Counted from the stretch's first letter, positions 1 through 7,831 are shown. The stretch: 64,000 nt of DNA from Verrucomicrobia bacterium SCGC AAA164-E04 (GCA_000383715.1 KB912001.1:90133-154132); one strand, 5' to 3'. Numbers and translations: made by a program. Notes: a model not told the origin generated them from the letters alone.

Positions 1-480
1 AACGGGCACATAATCTGATCCATCCCCATCCGGGGGGTTTACAAGGACCTGTTTAAGCTTTTCCCGGGATGAAAATGCATTGTTTGGGTCGAAAGTAATC
101 TGACCGCATTGATAAGGTTCTCCTTCCTTGATTAGAAATGTAAATGGCGTCTCCACTCCTCCCGCTCGTAAAAGACGAACTTCCACATCCGCAAATCCAG
201 CATGAAGATAACCGGCCCGCACGAGTCGACAAACAATGCCAGGAAAACTTTCTACCGCCGCACTGCGATGGGCAGCAGCCCAGTAGACTGTTGATTGCGA
301 AAGTCCATCTGCAATTTGCTCAAGAGTATAGGATTGTTGACCTTCGAATTGAAGGCTCTGAGGATCCTTGTAGAAATCCATGAACCTAAACACCTCATCG
401 AGCTTTTCAACTGATTCAGGTGTTGCCTCGACAACATACAAAGAGTAAATAATAAGACTATATATAAATTTAATTCTCAT
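1..480 (-). CDS. POTRA-domain outer-membrane protein, N-terminal part (cut by window edge)
   Basis: An open frame of 160 codons starts at the ATG whose complement is 478-480 and runs off the left edge without a stop. The first 19 residues are a hydrophobic leader (MRIKFIYSLIIYSLYVVEA). Residues of about 85-140 read as a POTRA repeat: GYLHAGFADVEVRLL, then FLIKEGEPYQCGQITF, matching the family pattern of a GY/GF strand, an E-G-x-x-Y turn and a following I-x-F strand. POTRA repeats occur in Omp85 proteins (BamA, TamA) and in two-partner secretion transporters, where they hold substrates in the periplasm. The barrel, if present, lies outside the window, so the subfamily cannot be decided. The next gene on this side is more than 1 kb away. 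Confidence 0.6.
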   Translation of the reverse strand, partial: MRIKFIYSLIIYSLYVVEATPESVEKLDEVFRFMDFYKDPQSLQFEGQQSYTLEQIADGLSQSTVYWAAAHRSAAVESFPGIVCRLVRAGYLHAGFADVEVRLLRAGGVETPFTFLIKEGEPYQCGQITFDPNNAFSSREKLKQVLVNPPDGDGSDYVPV

Positions 481-544
481 ATCTTTGACTCAACTTATTT
501 CGGGTCGCAATCAACCCGCTAACTGACAAAACATACTCGGAACA

Positions 545-658
545 TCAACGTGGATGAGAAGGCTGTTGCGTCTTAGGGAACGGTCCTTCACATTCAAAAC
601 AATCGATATAGTTATGCCCTATATGTATTAAACGCCATGAAGCTACCGGAAGGGCCAT
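545..658 (-). CDS. possible 37-aa Cys-containing peptide (copy A frame)
   Basis: ATG at 656-658 (complement), stop at 545-547. The peptide begins MALPVASWRLIHIGHNYIDC and has a C-x2-C pair at residues 20 and 23. It is similar to the minus-strand reading of copy B. No clear ribosome-binding site precedes it, so it may be a relic. It could bind a metal through the Cys pair, but two cysteines alone do not make a site. No known family recognised. Confidence 0.25.
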   Translation of the reverse strand: MALPVASWRLIHIGHNYIDCFECEGPFPKTQQPSHPR

Positions 659-712
659 TATTAATTCATAATGTCGTTGTAGTCACGTCATGGAAAAACC
701 TCCTGTTGAAGT
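627..712 (-). repeat. diverged direct repeat, copy A
   Basis: Begins with attaaacgcca and ends with gttgaag. It aligns by eye over its full length with copy B at 1095-1184, in the same orientation, at about 70% identity with a few short gaps. On the minus strand both copies can be read as a conserved peptide containing the four residues WRLI followed by a C-x2-C pair, which suggests that the repeat is a decayed coding duplication rather than a regulatory element. Confidence 0.5.
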
Positions 713-825
713 ATATGGGGAGAATAGAAGCATGATTTGTGGATGGGTTTACTTTTCTGAATGATGCAGGCAGTGTATGGCTTGAATGGTTCACCACAAA
801 CGGAACAGCCAGCATTTTTTAACAT
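688..825 (-). CDS. possible 45-aa zinc-finger-like peptide
   Basis: ATG at 823-825 (complement), TGA at 688-690. Residues 7-32 have the spacing C-x2-C-G-E followed by H-x2-C (GCSVCGEPF, then IHKSC), like a treble-clef or LIM-type half-site. The same C-x2-C-G-E and W/P-I-H-x2-C pattern occurs in the small gene at 4047-4265. The frame is open upstream for another 46 codons as far as a TGA at 964-966, and beyond it continues into the 41-codon frame at 964-1089, so this may be the distal part of one longer interrupted gene. Function unknown. Confidence 0.3.
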   Translation of the reverse strand: MLKNAGCSVCGEPFKPYTACIIQKSKPIHKSCFYSPHILQQEVFP

Positions 826-963
826 CCTCTTACAGCTTCCGGATCGTGGTCTTCTTGGTCTGACAGTCCATGAAGGCTTAATGAGAAAGACTCTCAGGGA
901 GATGAGCCATGTTATTGTTCCCGTATACAGCTTACCCCAAACTTTATCGTAGCATTTAGTCGC

Positions 964-1089
964 TCAAAACTTGCATCCAAGGTAGCGGGTGAGGCTGCAC
1001 CCAAACCCGTCTGTCTCCTCCTGGTATGCTTCAACTCGGAGTGAGCGATCGCAAACAATGCAATAAACGTAGTCAGTCCATTTCCTCAT
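964..1089 (-). CDS. possible 41-aa Cys-rich peptide ending at an in-frame TGA
   Basis: ATG at 1087-1089 (complement), TGA at 964-966. The peptide starts MRKWTDYVYCIVCDRS, with cysteines at 10, 13, 31 and 39. After the TGA the same frame stays open for 91 more codons and contains the zinc-finger-like segment at 688-825. A selenocysteine tRNA gene lies about 3.4 kb away, so the TGA deserves a check as a Sec codon, although I see no convincing hairpin directly after it. A decayed gene is the simpler reading. Confidence 0.25.
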   Translation of the reverse strand: MRKWTDYVYCIVCDRSLRVEAYQEETDGFGCSLTRYLGCKF

Positions 1090-1094
1090 ATTCG

Positions 1095-1184
1095 ATTAAA
1101 CGCCACGCACCTGCCAAAAGGGCCTTTATGACATTCATACTATGTTGGTAGTCATACCATGCCGGTAACAATCTTCTTCTGAAG
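1095..1184 (-). repeat. diverged direct repeat, copy B
   Basis: Second copy of the unit at 627-712, 468 bases away in the same orientation. Shared blocks are attaaacgcca, agggcc, attcata and gtagtca. The minus-strand reading (ALLAGAWRLIEYEE) matches that of copy A (ALPVASWRLIHIGH). The reading frame of copy B changes just downstream, where the C-x2-C part continues in another frame at 1089-964. Confidence 0.5.
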
Positions 1185-1875
1185 ATCCAAAAACTAAGCA
1201 AGGATCGGAGCAGGGTGAAAGACACGACCAAAAGATCCTACAGGCAAAGTTTTGGTATATTATCCTGTTAGAGCTTAGACCGATCCTGCTTGAACGCTTC
1301 ATCACATGTTGCTTTTTGAAAACACAGAGATGTCCATGCCATCCCCTGATCCTCCAACGATGGTTCAGGGGAAAAAAGATCGTTGTGAGTTCTTTTGACA
1401 GGGTTTACCCACTGTCAATCTTGACCGTGACTATTAATCAACCCCATTCCAAAAAAATCCCCATGATGTACCCTCTGCCCTGTCGTCGCATCGCCTAAGT
1501 CCTTTCTATTGCTCCAGACTCACTTTCAAAGTGGATCAGCCCCAGTGATCTCGACTAGATGAGCAAGTGCAGTTGGTCTTGAACACAAACAAAAAACACG
1601 GTGATTTTTCCAGAATATTTGCAAGTTCCTTGAGTCAGCAGGTATAAGAAGCGAATTTGAATTAACTTGAATCCTTTTTGCAGGGAAAGGGATTACGATG
1701 GACGGAAGACTCATCGGTTCGAAATTTGGCAACGGTTTATCGTGCATCAAAAGAGCATTCTCAGGAACCTCATTCGACATCTGAAACCACGCATTCCATT
1801 GAACAATCAATGCCTGCTTGAAAAGTATTCTTAAATTATTAATATGCCTGATAATAGGCACTTTCAATTATCATT

Positions 1876-3372
1876 ATGAAATTTAATTATAAATCTAATC
1901 TAATCCCAATGCTATGGCTGGTCATGAACCATGCAATTGCTGAAAACCAGCCCTATAAAGCTAGTTGGCAGCAATTCCGCGGCCCAGCAGCAAACTCCAT
2001 AGCATTCGACCAAAACATACCAGCTGATCTAATTTCAGAGAAAAACTTAATCTGGAAGACACAAATTCCAAAAGGGCATTCTTCGCCTTGCATCTGGGAA
2101 GATAAAATCTTTTTGACAGGGTATTACCAGAATGCATTTCAAATAATGTGTTTGGATCGAAAAACCGGAAAAAAAATCTGGGGGCAAAGTCGGGAAATGC
2201 CTGAGCTAGGGAGGTATGATCATGTTGCAGCCGCCCCTGCCAACCCCACACCGACAACAAACGGTAAAACAGTTCTATTTTACTTCGATGATTATGGACT
2301 GATTGCCACGGATTTGAATGGTGCCAATCAGTGGGAGAAAAAAATGTCTTCCACAAATAATTCCTTCAGCTACGGAGCCTCCCCGATCATTGTTGACGAC
2401 AAAATATTGCTGAACAGGGATGGAGGGCTTGATTCGAGCCTTTTGTGTCTGGATCTTAAAAGCGGAACAGAAGTCTGGAGAGCGATGCGTCCGGACATGA
2501 TGCCTAGCTTTTGCACGCCTTATTTCACAGAAAGCAACGGCGAAGAGCTTATTCTGAGCGGTGGCAGCAGCCAGTTAGTGGCTTACAGTCTCAAGTCGGG
2601 TGAAGAAAAATGGAATGTGACAGGTTTACCGTCTTTCGTATGCCCTTCTCCGACTGCTTCAAATGGAGTCATTGTTTTTGGAGGATGGACCACTGCTCAT
2701 GTTTCGGGGAAAACACGAGTAGAATCTACTTTTGGTGAAGACTCAGGAGTTTCAGAAGTAGCTTTGCAAAATCCTGAGAGTTTTTTTCAAGAATTTGATA
2801 CCAATAAAGACGGTCAGCTGACAAAAAGTGAATTCCCACCAAGCCGCGCCAAAGATGCTTTTAATTGGATTGATTCGAATGCTAACGGATTTGTTTCATT
2901 AAACGAGTTATCCATTCTTTACTCAGAAACAGATATAGCTCCGGGCAGGAATGTTATCGTTGGAATAAAACAAGGGGGCAATGGAGATGTAACAAAAACA
3001 AACGTTCTATGGGAACTTCGACGGGGTTTGCCCTATGTAGCTTCACCGCTGATCGTGAATGCAAAAGTTTATCTCTTTGCCAAAGGCGGTTACGCAACTT
3101 GCGTAGACCTGCAAACAGGCAAACCATACTACCTGAAGGAACGATTAGGTATAGGCGGGGAATACTATGCTAGCCCAATTGCAGTTGATAATAAGATTAT
3201 TGTTTGTTCACATCGGGGCACTGTTTTTTTTCTTGCAGAGTCAGAAAATTTCAAATTATTGAGATCAGTAGACCTTGGCGAAAAAGTCTATGCGACTCCT
3301 GCAGTGGTTGATTCCAAACTTTATATCAGAAGTTCTGATCATTTGTGGGCTTGGGGCAACCATGTAAATTAG
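1876..3372 (+). CDS. exported PQQ-like (BamB-type) beta-propeller with two inserted EF-hands
   Basis: 498 residues with a leader of about 22 residues, then WQQFRGPAAN, the usual start of the PVC group of PQQ-like propellers. Repeats of the form x-x-L-D-x-K-T/S-G-x-x-x-W (LDRKTGKKIW, LDLKSGTEVW, YSLKSGEEKW) mark successive blades. Two canonical 12-residue EF-hand loops interrupt the propeller at residues 308-319 (DTNKDGQLTKSE) and 333-344 (DSNANGFVSLNE); blades resume afterwards. The protein is probably periplasmic and calcium-binding. Quinone dependence is not shown, since the fold also serves as a scaffold. The gene stands alone, with no clear partner on either side. Confidence 0.85.
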   Translation: MKFNYKSNLIPMLWLVMNHAIAENQPYKASWQQFRGPAANSIAFDQNIPADLISEKNLIWKTQIPKGHSSPCIWEDKIFLTGYYQNAFQIMCLDRKTGKKIWGQSREMPELGRYDHVAAAPANPTPTTNGKTVLFYFDDYGLIATDLNGANQWEKKMSSTNNSFSYGASPIIVDDKILLNRDGGLDSSLLCLDLKSGTEVWRAMRPDMMPSFCTPYFTESNGEELILSGGSSQLVAYSLKSGEEKWNVTGLPSFVCPSPTASNGVIVFGGWTTAHVSGKTRVESTFGEDSGVSEVALQNPESFFQEFDTNKDGQLTKSEFPPSRAKDAFNWIDSNANGFVSLNELSILYSETDIAPGRNVIVGIKQGGNGDVTKTNVLWELRRGLPYVASPLIVNAKVYLFAKGGYATCVDLQTGKPYYLKERLGIGGEYYASPIAVDNKIIVCSHRGTVFFLAESENFKLLRSVDLGEKVYATPAVVDSKLYIRSSDHLWAWGNHVN

Positions 3373-3448
3373 CAATGCTTGCCCACAATCGAATTAGAGC
3401 AGGAAAGGTAACCTCCTCTCTTATCTCTGACATCCAACTAAAAACTAA

Positions 3449-3640
3449 ACGCATCTTTATCAGACACTGGTCGAGATTACGAGAACTGATCCACTTGAAA
3501 AGTTCGTCCGGATCGATAGAAAGGACTCAGACGATGAAAGTAGCAAATACTCAAGCGAACAGAAGATCCGCATCCTGCGTGAACAGGAAAGCTGCAGGAT
3601 AACAATCAAGGATGCGGTGGCGACTGCGGCAGCAGCTGTG
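3449..3640 (+). pseudogene. fragment resembling the start of an IS3-type OrfA
   Basis: In the frame beginning at 3449 the segment at 3545-3592 reads KYSSEQKIRILREQES. IS3/IS66-type transposase OrfA proteins typically begin M-K-x-K-Y-S-x-E-Q-x-I-x-I-L-R-E. No ATG precedes it in frame, but an ATG-AAA one frame away at 3534 would give the expected MK-KYS start after a one-base change. The helix-turn-helix that should follow is missing and the frame passes into low-complexity Ala/Val codons. This is read as a truncated insertion-sequence relic. A chance match over 16 residues is possible. Confidence 0.35.
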
Positions 3641-3678
3641 GCGGAGGTTGTGGAGGTGGGTGCGGTGGTGGTGATTAG
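3583..3678 (+). pseudogene. Gly/Cys-rich C-terminal tail without a start codon
   Basis: Frame open from a TGA at 3580-3582 to a TAG at 3676-3678, reading GCGGDCGSSCGGGCGGGCGG followed by GD and stop. Periodic C-G-G-G tails of this kind end many bacterial membrane or exported proteins and some peptide-maturation substrates. No ATG, GTG or TTG lies in the frame, so the body of the gene is missing or joined by a frameshift. The upstream neighbour in another frame is the OrfA-like fragment, which suggests that a rearrangement removed the 5' part. Confidence 0.4.
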
Positions 3679-3826
3679 CCACGCGCGCGCACGACGCTCA
3701 CAAGATTTTAAGTCTTGTGCGGCTTAGCAGTATCAGGACTGAAGGTTGCTTAGAATACGTGTTAGGCTTCCAAAACCTCTTACGGTTTGTAATGGAAGCT
3801 TCTGATGCTTCAGGCAAACTTAAGCG

Positions 3827-4057
3827 ATGGGGATTCGCAATTTAATAAACCGATGGGGCAGTCTCATAGTATTCGTAATATTCTTCGGTGCTTGGTGGAT
3901 GGTTCATAACTTTGATTGGGCAAAGGAAATCCTCCTGAACTTCGCGGCTGGTCCATATTTCTGGCCATCGCTCATCGCGATTTTTGCAATCTTTGGTTAC
4001 CTTGACTGGCATAACGGCAGCCGCTACGGAGGAGGAGGGGTAAGGCTTGAAAAGTAA
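3827..4057 (+). CDS. small two-helix membrane protein
   Basis: 76 residues starting at ATG 3827. Two hydrophobic stretches at about residues 12-30 (LIVFVIFFGAWWMV) and 43-60 (FWPSLIAIFAIFGYL) are flanked by charged residues, and the tail is Gly-rich (RYGGGGVRLEK). The purine-rich GGAGGAGGGG coding for that Gly-rich tail also serves as the ribosome-binding site of the next gene, which overlaps this one by 11 bases, so the two are probably translationally coupled. No known family recognised. Confidence 0.55.
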   Translation: MGIRNLINRWGSLIVFVIFFGAWWMVHNFDWAKEILLNFAAGPYFWPSLIAIFAIFGYLDWHNGSRYGGGGVRLEK

Positions 4058-4265
4058 GGAAAGTGAATGTACTTTCTGTGGAGAGGCATGCGATGTGTCC
4101 AATGCTCTTAAGAATCGTGGCAACGCATGGATTCACTATGAATGTGTCGCTGACCAAATGTCTGAAACTCCCTACAGCAAGTTGCCCCTAAAGGATGTCT
4201 TAAGGCGTCTGACTCTGAACGGGTATGCAATTATGACATCACGAATGACAATTGGATGGAGGTGA
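4047..4265 (+). CDS. small zinc-finger-like protein, TTG start, possibly frameshifted
   Basis: 72 residues from a TTG at 4047, chosen because the strong Shine-Dalgarno sequence at 4029-4040 lies 6 bases upstream and no ATG occurs before residue 38. Residues 8-33 have C-x2-C-G-E and then W-I-H-x2-C, a treble-clef or LIM-like spacing that suggests one zinc ion with C8, C11, H30 and C33. The last 20 residues look less protein-like, whereas the -1 frame is open from 4166 to a TAG at 4406-4408 and reads coding-like (DNWMEVRYSRTY, LKTKKPLEGFCKLG). A frameshift near 4170-4240 may have truncated a protein of about 115 residues. Confidence 0.45.
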   Translation: MKSKESECTFCGEACDVSNALKNRGNAWIHYECVADQMSETPYSKLPLKDVLRRLTLNGYAIMTSRMTIGWR

Positions 4266-4440
4266 GGTATTCAAGAACATACAAGGGACATCCCACTTTT
4301 ACTGCCGTATGGAGTAAACAACAGAACCTTAAAACCAAAAAACCATTGGAAGGATTTTGCAAATTGGGACTGAGCAAAAAATCTGGCAAGCGGATAGTAA
4401 CGGGATAGTGAACGGATACTGACAGGATTCTGGCGAATAG

Positions 4441-4537
4441 TGGCGGAGAGGGTGCGAATCGAACACACCGGAGACGGCTTGACCGCCTCCCAACGGTTTT
4501 GAAGACCGCGGGGACCACCAGGCACCCTCCACTCTCC
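4441..4537 (-). tRNA. selC: tRNA-Sec (UCA)
   Basis: 97 bases including an encoded CCA. The anticodon loop CTTCAAA with anticodon TCA (complement of 4500-4502) sits on a GCGGT/ACCG(T) stem. The long variable arm has an 8-bp stem (GGAGGCGG with CCGTCTCC, one G-T pair) and a 5-base loop. The T arm is GGTGTG-TTCGATT-CGCACC. The acceptor end pairs GGAGAG with CTCTCC, followed by G and CCA. Acceptor plus T helix come to about 12 bp, one less than the 13 usual for bacterial tRNA-Sec; the D arm pairs poorly on paper. selA, selB and selD are not in the window. The gene delivers selenocysteine to UGA codons that have a SECIS element. Confidence 0.93.
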
Positions 4538-4801
4538 ATTGAAGCTCAAGCTTAGAGTGATCTTTCTTGCTAGACAAGAGATGGAATTGGCTTTTTATGA
4601 AATTCTCAGGCACGTCCAGTAATTCCCTGCGTTGAAGGAACGAACAAGAGTCAAACGCCCCACTGATGATTGCTTCTCGTCATTCTCCTGACAGGACTTT
4701 GGCTTGCGATTTCAAATGCGGTCGGCCTTGGTCGCTGGATATTTCACAAGTAAAACAAGCCCCCGTTCGTACTTGATCCCTTTGGATGGCTTGCTTAATT
4801 T

Positions 4802-5857
4802 GTGGATGTGAAATGTTCGAAAAAATCTTTAATTGGTAAATCTGCTGCTGTGCTGTGCGGTTTGCTTCTGGCATCCATCATTCAGCTTTCAGCAGCGAAC
4901 CCCAAGGTCACCATGAAAACTACTCTCGGCGATGTTGTGCTGGAATTGGATGCTGAGAAGGCTCCCATCTCAACACTGAATTTCCTCAGGTATGCCCAAT
5001 CAAAATACTATGATGGTACTGTCTTCCATCGTGTGATACCCACATTCATGATTCAAGGGGGTGGCTTTGATGCAAAGCTGGACAAGAAACTCAAAGGGCT
5101 CATGGCACCGATCAAGAACGAATGGACAAATGGTCTGAAAAACAAGCGCGGCACCATTGCAATGGCTCGCACCAATGCTCCTGATTCCGCAACTTCACAA
5201 TTCTTCATCAATGTCGTGGATAATGGATCCCTGGATCAGGCTCGTGGAGGTGCTGCTTACGCTGTGTTTGGTAAAGTAGTGGAAGGTATGGAAAACGTGG
5301 ATAAAATTCGCAACACTCAAACCAAGACGGATGCCAAATATCCCGGTGGCAAAGTAGTACCCGCAACCCCTGTCGTGATCGAGTCCGTCACACTGAAGGG
5401 TAAATACGATCTTGCTGCGTTAGAATCAACTGTCGCGGCTTTAGCAAAGAAAGAAGTCAAAAAAGTGAGTTCAGAAAAAGAAAAAGGGGAAGCGTTCCTG
5501 ACCGAAAACCGTAAGAAGGAAAACGTCAAAGAAACGGCATCCGGTCTGCAGTATATCATCGAGGAAGCCGGGTCGGCGGAAAAACCGGGGCCTACGGATC
5601 AAGTGGAAGTCCATTACCGCGGCACCTTGCTCGATGGCACGGAGTTTGACAGTTCATACAAACGGAATGAGACCATTGTATTTGGATTGAATCAGGTTAT
5701 TCCAGGCTGGACCGAGGGTGTGCAGCTGTTAGGTAAGGGTGGAAAAATCAAACTATTCATTCCATCCAATTTGGCCTACGGCGAAAGAGGTGCGGGTGGC
5801 CTGATACCCCCTAATGCTGCTTTGATATTCGACGTCGAATTGATTGATATCAAATAA
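4802..5857 (+). CDS. exported dual peptidyl-prolyl isomerase: cyclophilin fused to FKBP
   Basis: 351 residues from a GTG start, with a leader of about 32 residues ([16 protein letters not shown]). Residues of about 35-200 form a cyclophilin domain with the active-site block [15 protein letters not shown] (catalytic Arg77) and [18 protein letters not shown] Lys/Glu-rich linker (about 205-243) leads to an FKBP domain at 246-351, with [42 protein letters not shown] and LAYGERG, the pattern of Mip/FkpA-type FKBPs. Both catalytic domains look intact, so the periplasmic protein should catalyse prolyl isomerisation by two mechanisms. A TTG or ATG start further in would cut the leader. Transcription ends at the hairpin at 5991. 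Confidence 0.92.
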   Translation: MDVKCSKKSLIGKSAAVLCGLLLASIIQLSAANPKVTMKTTLGDVVLELDAEKAPISTLNFLRYAQSKYYDGTVFHRVIPTFMIQGGGFDAKLDKKLKGLMAPIKNEWTNGLKNKRGTIAMARTNAPDSATSQFFINVVDNGSLDQARGGAAYAVFGKVVEGMENVDKIRNTQTKTDAKYPGGKVVPATPVVIESVTLKGKYDLAALESTVAALAKKEVKKVSSEKEKGEAFLTENRKKENVKETASGLQYIIEEAGSAEKPGPTDQVEVHYRGTLLDGTEFDSSYKRNETIVFGLNQVIPGWTEGVQLLGKGGKIKLFIPSNLAYGERGAGGLIPPNAALIFDVELIDIK

Positions 5858-5990
5858 GACATTTGTCTTTGATCCTCTATTTCTTGCTTGAGATTTGCTG
5901 AAGCGAAGGGACACGAACGTCGTTTTAAAAAATTTGTTTTTTTGTAACAAAAAGGACACGGCAGCGGGAAATAATCAAAGACAAAATGGA

Positions 5991-6022
5991 AGCCGGGTTC
6001 CCATGAGGAACCCGGCTTTTTT
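5991..6022. terminator. bidirectional rho-independent terminator
   Basis: Perfect 11-bp stem (5991-6001 with 6007-6017), 5-base loop CATGA and six T residues at 6017-6022; A residues just upstream give the reverse strand a short U-tract. It lies between two convergent genes, the PPIase fusion on the plus strand and the esterase on the minus strand, and is well placed to stop both. Confidence 0.9.
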
Positions 6023-6061
6023 AGTTTCAATTTAGCTCGACTTAACTATTGAAGAAGAAGC

Positions 6062-7054
6062 CTATTCAAGTTCATCTTCCATTTTCACGTCAAGCAATTG
6101 CCGGTTGGCATCATCCATGGGATCATCTTGAGGGCGAACATAATCACGCCAAATCCATCGCAGCATTTCAGGCATCATGGCACCACCCTGTTTGTTTGAA
6201 TGCGTACCAATCCCAAAGCTATAATTCAGGTCGTAACCCTTTTCAGTGAGAGCCTCAACCATTTTGCGATTCTGTAAGTACCAATCCCATTCAGGATCGT
6301 ATTTACCCCCACGACGTCGACCTCGGTTGTCATTCATTCCTTCCTGAAGGAAGACGCGAATGGGTTTCTTTTCTGAATTGCGAATCAATTCAGGATAAAC
6401 ATGTCCACCACGGATATTGGTAAAACTGCCAATCGTACTGATGACTTTGCGAAATGCATCCGTTCGATGCCAGGCAACCGTGAAGGCACAGATAGCACCT
6501 GAGCTGGCTCCTCCAATGGCGCGATCATTCGGGTCATCTGAAATGTTGTAATCTTTCTTCAGCACCGGAATCAATTCATCCACGATCATTTGCGCATAAT
6601 GATCATTGAGCTCATTATACTCGGTTGGGCGCGTATTGATCCGATCTCCCCAATCACTGGAGGATGACTCCTTTTGATGTGGCAATCTTCCCGGATTGAT
6701 GAACACGCAGATCGTGATCGGCATTTCCCGTCGGTAGATGAGATTATCCAGCACATTGGGGATGCGATAAGCCCCGTCGAGATTGACAAAAGCATGCCCA
6801 TCCTGAAAGATCATCAAGCGAGCGGGTGAAGCTGCATCGTATTGAGCTGGCACATAGATCCAGTAATGACGAGTCGTGTTGGGAAAAACCTGACTGGCGT
6901 GCGTCAAAGGTCCGGTCACCACGCCTTTTGGAACTCCATCCTGAGGTAATGAATCCGGTCCAAGTTTGTAAACATCATCCAGCGGATCTGCGGACAGGAA
7001 AAACGCAGTGAAAAATATTAAACTGGCTGATACTTGAAATAATGTCGTCTTCAT
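6062..7054 (-). CDS. exported esterase, enterochelin-esterase/CE1-like alpha/beta hydrolase
   Basis: 330 residues from the ATG at 7052-7054, preferred to an upstream GTG (7115-7117) because it begins a good leader ([22 protein letters not shown]) and avoids overlap with the gene before it. The block [11 protein letters not shown] carries the nucleophile Ser, and a late [10 protein letters not shown] carries the likely catalytic His. The body resembles Fes/IroE-type esterases and CE1 feruloyl or acetyl-xylan esterases. The substrate is unknown; the adjacent dioxygenase suggests an aromatic ester, for example a feruloylated polysaccharide. Last gene of a four-gene minus-strand group. Confidence 0.82.
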   Translation of the reverse strand: MKTTLFQVSASLIFFTAFFLSADPLDDVYKLGPDSLPQDGVPKGVVTGPLTHASQVFPNTTRHYWIYVPAQYDAASPARLMIFQDGHAFVNLDGAYRIPNVLDNLIYRREMPITICVFINPGRLPHQKESSSSDWGDRINTRPTEYNELNDHYAQMIVDELIPVLKKDYNISDDPNDRAIGGASSGAICAFTVAWHRTDAFRKVISTIGSFTNIRGGHVYPELIRNSEKKPIRVFLQEGMNDNRGRRRGGKYDPEWDWYLQNRKMVEALTEKGYDLNYSFGIGTHSNKQGGAMMPEMLRWIWRDYVRPQDDPMDDANRQLLDVKMEDELE

Positions 7055-7095
7055 GACACTTTTGAATGCTTGATACGTCCAAATTGCGCTGGCGA

Positions 7096-7764
7096 TTAAA
7101 CAGCCTCCGGCGTCCACCCAAGCACCACATCAAAGGTCGCTGCCAATTCGTTCAGCATGGAGCCTGGGATGGGAGTAAAATCAACGGTCACATTTGCTTG
7201 TTGCCTTGGATTTTTGATACGATTCCACAATCCATCTTTTTTGTTACCGGGATGACCTTTGATGTAACACTGTGTCGTCAATAACTCCTTGCCTTGACGT
7301 TTCACCTTGAAATGTATGTGGGGCGTGCGCCCAGGGTAAGGCACGGGCTTGATGGTGCGGAATACATACTCACCTTTGGAGCCGGTTAGGAACCTTCCGA
7401 AGCACTGAAAATGGGTATCGCGTCGACGAAGGGCATTGCCACTGCCCGAGTGATAATAAACCCCTTTGCCATCACACTGCCAAATCTCAACCAACGCGTT
7501 CCTTACTGGCTGGCCATGCGCATCGAGAATGCGACCGCTCAACCAGGTCACCTGCCCGACACCAGGATTGATGGAATCATTGATGATGAGGAGATCGTTG
7601 TCAGTATCCAAGGGAAGCGTATCGGGATAGAAGGGACCTTCCGTTGATTTTGGCGTTTTGACCAAAGCCTCGGCCATCAGGCCGTTGACCTGCCAGAGTG
7701 AAGCTCCAAGGACGCATTGACGCATGAATTGCCGTCGTGAAAAAATATTGGGTTCGGGTTTCAT
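7096..7764 (-). CDS. TAT-exported intradiol ring-cleavage dioxygenase
   Basis: 222 residues. An N-terminal SRRQFMRQC with a short hydrophobic stretch is a twin-arginine-like leader, fitting export of an iron enzyme already folded. The intradiol core is clear: TEGPFYP near the start of the mature part, [13 protein letters not shown] with the first Tyr ligand, PVPYPGR with the second Tyr, and TPHIHF with the two His ligands of the non-haem Fe(III). It resembles the protocatechuate 3,4-dioxygenase beta-chain fold, but no alpha-chain gene lies next to it. It should open catechol-type rings between the two hydroxyls in the periplasm. It ends 41 bases before the esterase start. Confidence 0.88.
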   Translation of the reverse strand: MKPEPNIFSRRQFMRQCVLGASLWQVNGLMAEALVKTPKSTEGPFYPDTLPLDTDNDLLIINDSINPGVGQVTWLSGRILDAHGQPVRNALVEIWQCDGKGVYYHSGSGNALRRRDTHFQCFGRFLTGSKGEYVFRTIKPVPYPGRTPHIHFKVKRQGKELLTTQCYIKGHPGNKKDGLWNRIKNPRQQANVTVDFTPIPGSMLNELAATFDVVLGWTPEAV

Positions 7765-7831
7765 AGTAGGTTTTAAGAATTTTGCTCAGGTATTTGACCG
7801 ACAGTGAATCGTTTGTGTTCAGATGGAAAAT

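Larger units (their letters stand above)
481..1875. other. 1.4-kb stretch without a conventional gene
   Basis: No frame here resembles a known full-length protein. The stretch holds two diverged copies of a unit of about 90 bases (627-712 and 1095-1184) and three very short Cys-containing frames on the minus strand, listed separately. A perfect 7-bp inverted repeat lies at 1343-1349/1365-1371 but is not followed by a T-tract on either strand. A minus-strand frame of 113 codons at 1526-1867 shows no recognisable motif, and I do not call it a gene. Between 1376 and 1875 I see nothing else. Confidence 0.6.

Noticed and set aside
1343..1371. Perfect 7-bp inverted repeat (CCCCTGA/TCAGGGG)
   Set aside because: On the plus strand it is followed by A residues, not T, and on the minus strand the T run precedes it, so it is not a terminator; no gene ends here.
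3345..3602. 85-codon plus-strand frame overlapping the propeller stop
   Set aside because: No motif, no ribosome-binding site, and it lies across the insertion-sequence-like fragment in a different frame.
4265..4408. TGA at 4263-4265 read as selenocysteine in the zinc-finger gene
   Set aside because: The -1 frame explains the downstream coding-like sequence better, and no hairpin follows the TGA.
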